This document shows, piece after piece, positions 1 through 8,283 of a DNA stretch of 28,146 nt (within the stretch, counting starts at the first letter, position 1; every line of letters starts with the position of its first letter). The position numbers were made by a program, and so were the translations under genes. Below the pieces are notes generated by a model. The model was given only the letters and a program-made list of their open reading frames with translations. It was not told where the DNA came from and made no database searches. This stretch comes from a virus. The DNA lies in IMG/VR virus record IMGVR_UViG_3300025309_000419, positions 1 through 28,146 of that record; one strand, given 5' to 3'.

Positions 1-1185
1 ATGGCAAAAACTGAAATTACCGGCACAATTTATTTGAATCACGGCAGATATTGGTATCGAATCAAGTTGCCCGGCGAAACATCATTCCGCCAGATACCAC
101 TCAAGCCAACCGGCTCAAAATACGCAACAAAAGATTATCAGGTTGCTCAATCAATCGCCGAAGATGTTTATAAGCAACTCTGCCAAAAAAAAGATACCCC
201 ACTGCCGGACTGTAAGACGATAGCCGATTTAACAATCCGATACTTGACGCACGCCGAGGGCTATTACAAGGATAGCCGGGAGCCGGAAAACATCAGCTAT
301 GCTCTTAAACCGCTCAAAGAACTTTATGGCGGAATCCCCCTGGATGATTTCGGCGTTGACAAACTTGACCAACTCCGTGAAAAAATGGTTGAGGGCAAGA
401 AACAATGCCGCAAAGTTATCAATAAGCGAATTTCTATGATATGCCGTATGTTCAAGTGGGCGGTGTCCAAGCAGCTCTGTTCGATTTATACCTATCAGAC
501 CTTGCTTACATTAGAAAGCCTCAAATTCGGTCGCAGCACTGCCAGAGAATCAAAAAAGGTATTGCCTGTGCCTGTGGAGCACATCGAAGCCGTTTTGCCG
601 TTCCTAAGTCAAACCGTTGCGGATATGGTGAGATTACAGTTGCTTACAGGTATGCGGTCAACAGAGCTTTGCACGCTCCGGCCTTGCGATGTTGACCGGT
701 CAAAAGATATTTGGATTTACAAGCCGACAAAATTCAAAAATCCACACATTGAGAATTACGAGCGGACTGTGTATCTCGGCAAAAAGGCACAGGCGATTTT
801 AGAGCCTTATTTGCTCCGGCTGCCGGGCAGTTATTGCTTTACCCCGGAAGAAGCCGAGCGGCAGGCCGGTAGAATCCGGCACAAAAAATATCAGCCGTGT
901 TACAATCGTCGGAGCTTTTATACCGCGGTCAACAGAGGAATAAAGGCTTGCAATAAAGACATAAAAAAGAAATATAAAGGCGTAGAGATTGATTCCGATA
1001 AAATTCCCTTGATACCCCACTTTCACCCCCACCAATTCAGGCACACACAGGGGACAAACGTAAGAGCCAAGATGGGATTAGAAGTTGCATCGGCTTCATT
1101 AGGACATAAAAGCCTTAAAATATCAGAGGTTTATGCCGAGCGGGACACGAGCAAGGCGGTCGAGGCTGCTAAAATAATGGGATAA
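1..1185 (+). CDS. int: Tyrosine recombinase (phage integrase)
   Basis: Site-specific recombinase expected to integrate and excise the phage genome. The protein is 394 aa, a normal length, with an N-terminal arm/core-binding part (to about residue 180) and a C-terminal catalytic part. Catalytic residues can be read directly: Arg219 in LLTGMRSTEL, His344 and Arg347 in HPHQFRHT, His369 in SLGHKSL and the nucleophile Tyr378 in SEVYAERD. It therefore looks intact and active. The window begins exactly at its ATG, so its promoter and ribosome site cannot be judged. It is on the strand opposite to the late genes, and a short intrinsic terminator overlaps its stop codon. The family assignment is firm; the attachment site is not visible. 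Confidence 0.95.
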   Translation: MAKTEITGTIYLNHGRYWYRIKLPGETSFRQIPLKPTGSKYATKDYQVAQSIAEDVYKQLCQKKDTPLPDCKTIADLTIRYLTHAEGYYKDSREPENISYALKPLKELYGGIPLDDFGVDKLDQLREKMVEGKKQCRKVINKRISMICRMFKWAVSKQLCSIYTYQTLLTLESLKFGRSTARESKKVLPVPVEHIEAVLPFLSQTVADMVRLQLLTGMRSTELCTLRPCDVDRSKDIWIYKPTKFKNPHIENYERTVYLGKKAQAILEPYLLRLPGSYCFTPEEAERQAGRIRHKKYQPCYNRRSFYTAVNRGIKACNKDIKKKYKGVEIDSDKIPLIPHFHPHQFRHTQGTNVRAKMGLEVASASLGHKSLKISEVYAERDTSKAVEAAKIMG

Positions 1186-1203
1186 GCAATGTCTTGCTTT
1201 TTT
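1184..1203 (+). terminator. Intrinsic terminator after the integrase
   Basis: AAGCAA and TTGCTT form a perfect 6-bp stem with a TGTC loop, running directly into six T residues (1198-1203). It starts inside the integrase stop codon. The stem has only two G-C pairs, so termination may be partial. Confidence 0.5.
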
Positions 1204-1222
1204 GATTAAAAAATTGTATTAT
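1194..1222 (+). promoter_or_regulatory. Possible sigma70-type promoter of the PEP-CTERM gene
   Basis: TTGCTT (1194-1199, 3 of 6 consensus bases) and TATTAT (1217-1222, 5 of 6) are separated by exactly 17 bp. They lie 43 bp before the ATG at 1265. The -35 hexamer would sit in the 3' arm of the integrase terminator, which would let the downstream gene be transcribed independently in the lysogen. The -35 is weak, so this is tentative. Confidence 0.35.
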
Positions 1223-1264
1223 CTCATAGAAGATTGAACAAAACATTTTTTGGGAGCAGGGATT

Positions 1265-1954
1265 ATGAGGTTATTTGTTTTACTGGCACTGGTTTTCATC
1301 GTTACAAGTCCGGCAGTCGCTTTAACAGAATGGTATCTCGGCTATGCGGCGGGGTCGAATGATTTATATAGCCTGTGGAGTGGCTCGTTGAATTATGATT
1401 GTATCGGGCTGGGATGGAGTGGCACTGGCCGTCTGAAACAAATCAGCCCTTTTATCACGACTGTTAATGCCAAAGTTCTCGGTATGGGTTATTATTCTGG
1501 AAGCTACGGCTATTGGGAACTTAAAAACGGCACGGCAAATATCGCTCTCGGAGCAATTGTCGGTTATGCTGGTAATGCCGAAATAAAACAGCTTGCCGGG
1601 ACGTGTACGATAGGCAACGGAACTACTTTGGGTTATGTTGGCACTGACCCGCTTACCACTGGCGGCAATGGCATTTATTCTTTGCTCGGCGGCTCACTGA
1701 TAACCCCTGCGATTCAAATAAACGGCACAAGCAAGCTGAATATCACTGACGGCATATTGAGGCTTACAGGCGACAAGACGGCTCTGGTAAGCGGATATGT
1801 AACGGCAGGCAAGATAACAGCCTTTGACGGCGTTGGCTCTGTAATCGCTTCCTATGCTTCTGGATATACCACCGTCTCGGCGGTTATTCCAGAACCAGCA
1901 ACGATGCTTTTGGCCGGATTAGGGTTGATTATTTTTCAACGATTCCGGCGTTAG
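1265..1954 (+). CDS. Secreted PEP-CTERM protein (cargo)
   Basis: The 229-aa protein has an N-terminal signal peptide (MRLFVLLALVFIV..., likely cut after SPAVA near residue 22). A glycine- and tyrosine-rich body without recognisable catalytic motifs follows. The C-terminus is a classic PEP-CTERM sorting signal: PEPA at residues 209-212, a hydrophobic helix and the terminal QRFRR. In bacteria such signals are recognised by exosortase, which anchors or releases the protein at the envelope, so the host must supply the sorting machinery. I chose the ATG at 1265 because it directly precedes the signal peptide and follows a purine-rich GGGAGCAGGGA. The gene lies between the integrase and the tail module, the usual place for lysogenic-conversion genes. 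The body's function is unknown. Confidence 0.8.
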   Translation: MRLFVLLALVFIVTSPAVALTEWYLGYAAGSNDLYSLWSGSLNYDCIGLGWSGTGRLKQISPFITTVNAKVLGMGYYSGSYGYWELKNGTANIALGAIVGYAGNAEIKQLAGTCTIGNGTTLGYVGTDPLTTGGNGIYSLLGGSLITPAIQINGTSKLNITDGILRLTGDKTALVSGYVTAGKITAFDGVGSVIASYASGYTTVSAVIPEPATMLLAGLGLIIFQRFRR

Positions 1955-2016
1955 TTTCCAATTTTTGTAGTCTGTCCAGAACATCTTGCCACTGTGCTGT
2001 TGTGATAAGGCCAGGC

Positions 2017-2256
2017 TTATCTATTCTTCTGGCCGTAATCTCTCAAAATTCTTTCATCGTTATTAAAGTACGAAGCCTTGCAACCTATCAGAGTGGGGGC
2101 TGTTTTGACTAATCCCGTGCGGGTATCCATAACAGCGACAATTCGACCATCGTAGCTCATCTGCATTTGATATGTTCCTGAACCGCCTTCGTTTATCATA
2201 CCGTAGGCACAAAATAAACAAAGACCCAAAATTAAGCCAATTACTATTTTTGTCAT
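2017..2256 (-). CDS. Small exported protein of unknown function
   Basis: A 79-aa protein starts MTKIVIGLILGLCLFCAYGM, a hydrophobic N-terminus consistent with a signal peptide or membrane anchor, followed by a short soluble part with one Cys (GCKASY). I recognise no family. It is convincing as a gene: a strong AAGGAG ribosome site lies 6 nt before the ATG, and a consensus promoter lies about 75 bp upstream. It sits alone between the end of the tail module and the convergent PEP-CTERM gene. Its own strong promoter suggests expression outside the late programme, for example in the lysogen as a superinfection or surface factor; that role is inference. Confidence 0.7.
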   Translation of the reverse strand: MTKIVIGLILGLCLFCAYGMINEGGSGTYQMQMSYDGRIVAVMDTRTGLVKTAPTLIGCKASYFNNDERILRDYGQKNR

Positions 2257-2333
2257 TTTCCGCTCCTTATGGATTTTGAAATACTTTAAAAATTTAACAT
2301 CCGTGAAACGATAAATATCCCTCTGATTTTTGG

Positions 2334-2362
2334 ATTATAACAAAACCGACAATCAAAGTCAA
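2334..2362 (-). promoter_or_regulatory. Consensus sigma70-type promoter for the 79-aa exported protein
   Basis: Read on the - strand: TTGACT (2362-2357, 5 of 6) and a perfect TATAAT (2339-2334), separated by 17 bp. Transcription should start near 2327, giving a roughly 70-nt leader before the ATG at 2256. This is the best promoter match I found in the window. Confidence 0.75.
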
Positions 2363-2412
2363 GAAGTTTCCTCATTCAAGACAACTTCCAGTTATACGCA
2401 ATATAGTTGTTA

Positions 2413-5400
2413 TTATTTTTTAAACTCTTTTAAAGATAAATAACGAACTCTGGCATAGGTGGTACCTGCACTTGTGGAAGTTACTTTCATATAATAAGTA
2501 TATGTACCTGCTGCCGGATTATCAGAGAAACTTCCACCAAACAACATTATTCCAGCCTGCCCCAAAGCGTCTTCGCTATCGTAAATTTCCGTACTACCCC
2601 TATATATCCTAAGCCTATGATAGTAACTCATCGAATAACTAAAATCAATATACACGGTGTTACCAGTGGTGGTAATTTCGACGCTCTGTATAGTAGTTTC
2701 CGTAGTGCCGCTTATTGCCAGTTGTGCTGCTGTGTAATTACTAACCGGTACAGTTACCGCATTATTTGCTATATTCGAGGTATCTACTTCCAAGTCTCCA
2801 ATTTTTGCTGACGTGATTGAGGCATCGGTAACTGTTAATTTTGTAGTTCCTGAATCGTTAAATAAAATAGCTGTCCAGTTTGCACCAGCGTCATTTGATA
2901 CACTTATCCCACTGGTGTTTATCTTCATTCTTGTATTTTCGCCGAGACTAAATAAAATCTCTCCCGATGTGATATTTCCGAGATTTGCGGAAAGAGAGGA
3001 CAGATATTCTGCGGTTATTGTCCCTGCCTGAATCAGTCCACCGTGCATTATTTTTTGAATGTTTGGGGCATAGACCGTGCCTGCTTCGTTAATACACATT
3101 ATCCATTTGCCAACACCAATGGCCGTGGCTAATGTATTTGTGCTTAAAAAGACAGTAGGCGACCCACCGTCCCAATATATGTATTTATCGGTAGTATTTC
3201 CCGCTGTGATTTCATAGCTTATGCCTGAAAGATTGAACAGTATCGGGTTTGTGCCATCCGTTTTCGACCAAGAGACTTTGCCGGCAACCGGAGTATTTGC
3301 GTTCCAAGTCAGATTGGTTGTTGACGGCGTGTCAATGTTCGGAATGTTTAGAATAGTTGACGGATACATTCTCTTGATTTCATCCCAAGTTATTGGCTGG
3401 GATGGATTGCCGCCTGCATTGCTTCCGGGCGATGTGTAATTTGTTATAGGAATAACCGGCGTTAAGTCATCGGTCTCGTACACTTCATCATTGTATTCCA
3501 AGCAGGTAAGCGTAAAGACCTGCTCCGCTGTCGGCTGAATTGCAATAACTCTGTATAGTTTTACAGGGCTTGTCTGTTCGCCGAAAATATAAACATCGTC
3601 AGCCTGTGGAGCGATTGCGAATGCTGTTGATACTACAATCCTGTTGAGATTATAAAGCCCGCCGTCAACGGCTACGTCTGGAATATCCTCATTGACAGTT
3701 ATGATTGTGTTTGTACCATCAAACGTAGAGTCGCCGTCCAGCGTATAAATGCCATCATTGCCAGTCGAATCGGCAATTTTAATCCTATCCTCATCTTTGT
3801 AGCAAAGGGTATAATTGCCCGCGATTTTGAATTGCTTAGTTTTATATGCCTCTATCGGCGGCGTAAAATCTGCTGTCCAGCGAGCGATGCCTTTAGAGAT
3901 ACGAAATTCGTCTATCCAGCCATTAAGCGGCCAAGAGGCTCCCTGATAGCCGCCAATTTCAAGTACAGCAGGTACATTTGTAAGTGCACCAATTGAGCTT
4001 GTTGTCGCGATAGCTATACCATCAAGACGAATAGTCATTGTATCGCCATTCCTAACCAACTCTATGTGATACCAAGTGTCCGCAACAATGGACACAGCAG
4101 CTCCTAAAGTTATATAAGGAGATTCACCTGTTGCGAATGCAATACCACCAGCGTAGTACCTAAGCCACCAATAGTTACCTACACCATCCGATTGCCCGCA
4201 AAAACACGCAACATCTACTCCTGTAGGCACGACTGCAAATCTAACCCAAAAATCTATCGTAAAATCACCACTTCCAAAATTCCAATCTTCTGAATCAGGA
4301 ATAGTTACATAATCAGAATCACCATCAAGCAAAAGAGAGGCAGTGCCGAACGCTTTTTGGGCGGTATCAAGCTGTGCCGTACCTTCAAGTGAAATCGTTT
4401 GCCCCGTTATGGCAATTTGGTCAGTAGTATCGGCATCAGTCCCGTCAAAATGGCATAGCAATTTAGTGTACGCATCTTCGCCAAAGCCCACAATGTCGTT
4501 GTACTGCGATAGAACCGCCTTTTGCTCTATATCGTCCGTATTTCGGCGAACATATAGACTGTAAAGAGCATCGGCTCTATACTCCAAATCTTTATCTACA
4601 ATAACATCCTGCTCCGAACCGGATAACACTCTGCCGCCGTCTCCCCATTGAGGGACATCGTGCTGAAAATAAATAATATCGCCGATTGTGCAGGCAATAG
4701 CATCGACATCGGCAGAAAATTCAATCGTTGATTTCAGTAGCCGATTTTGAGCAAGCTGATACATACCAGCCCGCCAAGCCTCTGATTGTTTAGAAATACC
4801 GAAAAGTTCAAGCGTTATTTTATTTGATATGTTTTCGATACCAACATCAAAAACCGTCAAAGGCACCCTGTTAAAGTCCTGCAATTCATCTCTGTAATTT
4901 ATTTCGATTTCAGACGCTAAATCCTGTTGCGGCAAAAATGTTTGTTTAAAGCTGTCCGCGTGAATGTTTCCAACGCTGAATAATTGAACAGCAGTACCGG
5001 CCTTGTCAATGGCTAATGTTAAATTTATTCCATTCCAAACGAGCACGCAGCGGGCAATTTCGCAGACTTTCCAAGCCGCTTCCCACATAGTCGTTGCTGT
5101 GTCAAATCCACCATTGAAAGTAATGCGTTTTTCCGTTGAACCCGCTCCATCGTCAACTAATTCATCGCAAAACAGAGCAAGTTCATAAAACTTTGCGATG
5201 TCAAGACGTGCAGGGTCTATCCCATCGTATCTCTCGATTTCGTATGGGTCTAATTCTGTGCCGCTGCCAGTAATAACCGGCTGTGTTAAAATGTCCCAGA
5301 GAACCCAAGCCGGATTCGTATTGTATTCCAAGCTCCAGGTTGAGCCACCAAATACGTTGACAATCGCACCCTCTTGTACGCAAGATACTGTTATTGAGCC

Positions 5401-6636
5401 TGACAACTGGTCTGTGGCAAGGGCTTCTATGCCAAGCAAGGATGTTTTCGGATAAACAAAATCATCGTTTATAACTTCACGAACCGAACCAAGTCGCAAC
5501 TGGTCGCCGTATCTCGACCCGGCTTCTGCGGTTGTTTTCGTAACCCTAATATCATATTTTTTACCATTGGTTATCGACACAGCAGAACCGCCTGTATAAG
5601 TTTCGCTCGATAAATATGATGCTCTTACCGCCGATGTTGATGATGCCGAAATGGTCTCCGCGACCAATATGTCCCAATCATTTAAACCCGATTCACTAAT
5701 CTCAATTTTTATACCAATGCCGTGCGAACTCAATCCGCCAGCATCGTTTGCGTAATAAATACCCCTATCAAAAAGCAATTCTATTTCCAGTGCATCAAAA
5801 TCACTATCCGGCGTTATGTATATGCGGGGCGTTCCATTCGCAACAACAATGTTTGGTCGATATTCTGGCTTTGTTTCTGTAAAAAAGCTGATTACTGTCT
5901 GGTCTATTGTACCAAAACGCTCCTCGGTAGTAACATTTGAATAATAACTTGCCGGCTGATTGTTTATTTGTATAGAATCGGAAACTATTCCTTTGACGGG
6001 TCCCGCACCAAGAGCAACCAGCATTTTTAAATACTGTTTCGTGCTATCTGTTTCGTCAACTTCGGTATGAACAGCAACTACATTGCCATACAGTTTGTTT
6101 TTACCGTAAAATTTTGGAGTAACAAGCCCTTGTTCTTGTGTAGTCTGCGGCGACCAGCCATATACTTGTGAGTTTTCCCAGTTATTATCGAAATTAGACT
6201 TTGCCCCCTTATTCATCATTGAGCTTATGAGCAGTCCACCGGCCACGACAACTGTAGCCATAGCGATTGTATAAGCCATAGTACCTGCCGTAAGTCCCAA
6301 CATCGTACCTGCAACGAACGGAGCGGCAATACCCGCAGTTGCAATCATAAGAAAAATACCCAAAAAACCTTTTCCGTTACCACCCCCATCGCCTCTTAAA
6401 ATCGGGACAAGTGCTACGCTATCCCCGGCTCTCGGTATCGTTATTTTCCAGTATTTTTCATCAACTATTTGGCCATTGACAGAAATTGCAATATCTACGT
6501 TATCAGGCAAAGTCATTAATCGGAGTTCGTGCAAGGTCTCCTGACGATAAGGCATTGTTGCAATTTCACGCTTTGACTTATCGAGCGGATTTTTAACTTT
6601 AATTATTTGGAGTTCTAACATAGCGATAGTACCCAT
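2413..6636 (-). CDS. Tail tip / host-specificity protein, lambda gpJ type, with a nested LamG domain
   Basis: This protein of about 1400 aa closes the tail-tip series, as J does in lambda, and should form the tip that contacts the receptor. The N-terminal 90 aa resemble the gpI-type segment fused to J in many phages. A glycine-rich hydrophobic stretch follows (about 92-140), then the J-like core with LVALGAGPVKGIVSDSIQIN and LAQNRLL...IGDIIYFQHDVP. A LamG jelly-roll domain lies at about residues 720-930, inserted into the J architecture. The C-terminal 300 aa are fibre-like (TSAKIGDLEVDTSNIANNA, then a beta-rich end domain). The start is ambiguous among TTG 6639, ATG 6636 and ATG 6621, all inside the preceding NlpC/P60 gene. 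LamG probably binds a surface glycan or glycoprotein. Confidence 0.88.
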   Translation of the reverse strand: MGTIAMLELQIIKVKNPLDKSKREIATMPYRQETLHELRLMTLPDNVDIAISVNGQIVDEKYWKITIPRAGDSVALVPILRGDGGGNGKGFLGIFLMIATAGIAAPFVAGTMLGLTAGTMAYTIAMATVVVAGGLLISSMMNKGAKSNFDNNWENSQVYGWSPQTTQEQGLVTPKFYGKNKLYGNVVAVHTEVDETDSTKQYLKMLVALGAGPVKGIVSDSIQINNQPASYYSNVTTEERFGTIDQTVISFFTETKPEYRPNIVVANGTPRIYITPDSDFDALEIELLFDRGIYYANDAGGLSSHGIGIKIEISESGLNDWDILVAETISASSTSAVRASYLSSETYTGGSAVSITNGKKYDIRVTKTTAEAGSRYGDQLRLGSVREVINDDFVYPKTSLLGIEALATDQLSGSITVSCVQEGAIVNVFGGSTWSLEYNTNPAWVLWDILTQPVITGSGTELDPYEIERYDGIDPARLDIAKFYELALFCDELVDDGAGSTEKRITFNGGFDTATTMWEAAWKVCEIARCVLVWNGINLTLAIDKAGTAVQLFSVGNIHADSFKQTFLPQQDLASEIEINYRDELQDFNRVPLTVFDVGIENISNKITLELFGISKQSEAWRAGMYQLAQNRLLKSTIEFSADVDAIACTIGDIIYFQHDVPQWGDGGRVLSGSEQDVIVDKDLEYRADALYSLYVRRNTDDIEQKAVLSQYNDIVGFGEDAYTKLLCHFDGTDADTTDQIAITGQTISLEGTAQLDTAQKAFGTASLLLDGDSDYVTIPDSEDWNFGSGDFTIDFWVRFAVVPTGVDVACFCGQSDGVGNYWWLRYYAGGIAFATGESPYITLGAAVSIVADTWYHIELVRNGDTMTIRLDGIAIATTSSIGALTNVPAVLEIGGYQGASWPLNGWIDEFRISKGIARWTADFTPPIEAYKTKQFKIAGNYTLCYKDEDRIKIADSTGNDGIYTLDGDSTFDGTNTIITVNEDIPDVAVDGGLYNLNRIVVSTAFAIAPQADDVYIFGEQTSPVKLYRVIAIQPTAEQVFTLTCLEYNDEVYETDDLTPVIPITNYTSPGSNAGGNPSQPITWDEIKRMYPSTILNIPNIDTPSTTNLTWNANTPVAGKVSWSKTDGTNPILFNLSGISYEITAGNTTDKYIYWDGGSPTVFLSTNTLATAIGVGKWIMCINEAGTVYAPNIQKIMHGGLIQAGTITAEYLSSLSANLGNITSGEILFSLGENTRMKINTSGISVSNDAGANWTAILFNDSGTTKLTVTDASITSAKIGDLEVDTSNIANNAVTVPVSNYTAAQLAISGTTETTIQSVEITTTGNTVYIDFSYSMSYYHRLRIYRGSTEIYDSEDALGQAGIMLFGGSFSDNPAAGTYTYYMKVTSTSAGTTYARVRYLSLKEFKK
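4235..4314 (-). repeat. 80-nt block identical to 7882-7961 (LamG, copy in the J-like gene)
   Basis: The block encodes the LamG stretch around TIPDSEDWNFGSGDFTIDFW. I find all 80 bases identical to the block at 7882-7961 in the L-like gene, in the same orientation and frame, while sequence immediately beyond diverges. A second related pair, 3857-3924 and 7486-7553, differs at about 8 of 68 bases yet encodes identical residues (WIDEFRISKGIARWTADF). Confidence 0.85.
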
Positions 6637-7048
6637 CAATTTTTTTAATCCAGTTTAGATTATCAAGCCTCTCGACAACAACGTTGCGTTTAGCCATAAC
6701 GTGTATAAATGTCCGGCAATCCTCTAATACCACGCCGACGTGCGTTACATACGGCGGCCTGACTTTGAATGTAACCAAGCAATATGGCTCAGGCTTTTCA
6801 ATGTTAATAAAATGCTCACATAAACCTTGTTCAATAGCTACTGAACGTTCTGACAAATCTTCAATCGGTTGTCGTTCTGGTATTTCGACACCTGCCCTGC
6901 GACATACCTCACAACACAAATTGTAGCAGTTCCATCCGGTATCGCCTGTGCCGTTAAGGTCGAACGGTTTGCCGATTAAATCAGTAATGTCGATTTTTGC
7001 GTCAGGCAATCCGCACGCTCCCGCTCCGCATTCCCGTAAATCCGCCAA
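6599..7048 (-). CDS. NlpC/P60 tail-tip peptidase, lambda gpK type
   Basis: This protein of at most 149 aa is a cysteine peptidase of the NlpC/P60 family, expected to cut peptide cross-links in peptidoglycan during DNA entry. Visible catalytic set: Cys41 in GWNCYNLCCEV, His103 in YVTHVGVVL and His116 in FIHVMAK. The family core begins at DLIGKPFD. Order L-K-J is as in lambda. The start is uncertain: TTG 7048 lies just after an in-frame stop, while TTG 7009 has GGGAG 8 nt upstream and would overlap the L-like gene by only 8 nt; I lean to 7009. The 3' end overlaps the J-like gene by about 38 nt. It is the only cell-wall hydrolase I can recognise in the window. Confidence 0.9.
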   Translation of the reverse strand: MADLRECGAGACGLPDAKIDITDLIGKPFDLNGTGDTGWNCYNLCCEVCRRAGVEIPERQPIEDLSERSVAIEQGLCEHFINIEKPEPYCLVTFKVRPPYVTHVGVVLEDCRTFIHVMAKRNVVVERLDNLNWIKKIDGYYRYVRTPNN

Positions 7049-8282
7049 ATCTTACGGAATTACTTCGCAACCGGCAGTCGGCTAATGTTCGTTTGCAAGT
7101 TGTTTCGGCTCCGGTATATCCACACTCACAAGATTTAAAATGCCAGCGACAATGCAAAGCTAAATATCGTTCCAACGGATACCTCCGCCGCAATGGATTC
7201 GGAGCACCAAGCGTAAACGTTACCCATTCAGCCGTGCTTTGGCAGGCCAAAATATCGCAGGTGATTTTGAGTTCGCTGTAATTTTCGGCAAGTAACTCAG
7301 AATTCACAATCGTTATATCAACAACAGAGCCGTTGCCACCGCTTAAAGTTTGTAAATAGGGCTGCAAAAGTCTTGTGATATTTCCAACTCTTAGTGTATA
7401 AGTCGGTATTTCACCTTTAGATGTTGTTTTGGGCGGGTCAAATTCAAAAGGAAAGGCTGTATAAAGATGCCCGTATGCGGCTGTCGGCGGTGTGAAATCT
7501 GCCGTCCAGCGAGCTATGCCTTTGGATATACGAAATTCATCTATCCAGCCATTGAAAGGTATAGTTGATAAATTTGAGCCTATGTTAAAAGGAGCAGTAG
7601 TTATTGTTAATGTTCCCGCTTGTGTTACAACTAAATCAGAAATTCCATCTACGCGTAAAGTGTAAACATCGCCACTTCTAATAAGGGAAATATGATACCA
7701 AGTATCAACAGCAAAATCTGATTTAGAACCATTATTGTCTATCGCCCAGGAAGTTCCGTTTATTGAAACTGCTAAATGCAAAGTACCGCTTGCTCCCCCT
7801 GTAAAGAATAATAAAATCGGAGAATAACCAGTACCATTTGATTTAGAAAAAAGAGCTTGATAGGGACTTCCTGTAAGCGAAGCAAATCTAACCCAAAAAT
7901 CTATCGTAAAATCACCACTTCCAAAATTCCAATCTTCTGAATCAGGAATAGTTACATAATCTGAATCACCATCTAACAAAAGTGATGCTGTGCCAAATTT
8001 CTTTTGTGCTGTATCAAGTTGTGCTGTGCCTGCGAACGTCGCCGCTCCCTGTACTGGGTCGGTGTATGCCGTTGCTTCGTCCGCTCCATCAAAATGAGAG
8101 CATAATTTAGTGTAGGAATCTGTTACAACGTCAGACGGAAAAACAACGTCTTCATTATTCCTGACAAGTTGCAAAACGGTTTCCGCATCATCGGTCAACG
8201 CAATATCGAGCAAAATTAGCCAAGCCGCTTTTGTGCTTAATTTATTTTTCTCTATTACCAGATTACTTGAAATGGTTTTAAT
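7002..8282 (-). CDS. Minor tail protein L with a nested LamG domain; probable ATT start
   Basis: Lambda gpL-type tail-tip protein. The C-terminal half carries hallmark motifs: AFPFEFDPPKTTSKGEIPTYTLRV, EWVTFTLGAPNPLRRRYPL and a Cys-rich end (HCRWHFKSCECGY...TCKRTLADC). In the lambda gpL family such cysteines bind an iron-sulfur cluster. The N-terminal part, KTISSNLVIEKNKLSTKAAW to LVRNNEDVVF, is also typical of the family. A LamG domain (about residues 53-267) sits between VVF and YTAFPFEF, which are contiguous in ordinary L proteins as I remember them. No ATG or GTG precedes the conserved N-terminus. The best start is ATT at 8282, 6 nt after an AGAGG; a TTG at 8213 would delete conserved residues. 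With ATT the product is 426 aa. The 3' end overlaps the NlpC/P60 gene. Confidence 0.87.
   Translation of the reverse strand: MKTISSNLVIEKNKLSTKAAWLILLDIALTDDAETVLQLVRNNEDVVFPSDVVTDSYTKLCSHFDGADEATAYTDPVQGAATFAGTAQLDTAQKKFGTASLLLDGDSDYVTIPDSEDWNFGSGDFTIDFWVRFASLTGSPYQALFSKSNGTGYSPILLFFTGGASGTLHLAVSINGTSWAIDNNGSKSDFAVDTWYHISLIRSGDVYTLRVDGISDLVVTQAGTLTITTAPFNIGSNLSTIPFNGWIDEFRISKGIARWTADFTPPTAAYGHLYTAFPFEFDPPKTTSKGEIPTYTLRVGNITRLLQPYLQTLSGGNGSVVDITIVNSELLAENYSELKITCDILACQSTAEWVTFTLGAPNPLRRRYPLERYLALHCRWHFKSCECGYTGAETTCKRTLADCRLRSNSVRFGGFTGMRSGSVRIA
7882..7961 (-). repeat. 80-nt block identical to 4235-4314 (LamG, copy in the L-like gene)
   Basis: Second copy of the LamG-encoding block described at 4235-4314. 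Full nucleotide identity over 80 bases between two separate genes, with divergent sequence between the conserved ends, suggests recent duplication or gene conversion. Confidence 0.85.
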
Positions 8283-8283
8283 G

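Noticed and set aside
2004-2021. GATAAG/CTTATC stem-loop between the convergent PEP-CTERM and 79-aa genes as a terminator
   Set aside because: A 6-bp A/T-rich stem without a T-tract on either strand; insufficient support.
3857-7961. LamG variability as a diversity-generating retroelement target
   Set aside because: No reverse transcriptase or template repeat is visible in the window, and the differences are not limited to adenine positions; duplication with gene conversion fits better.
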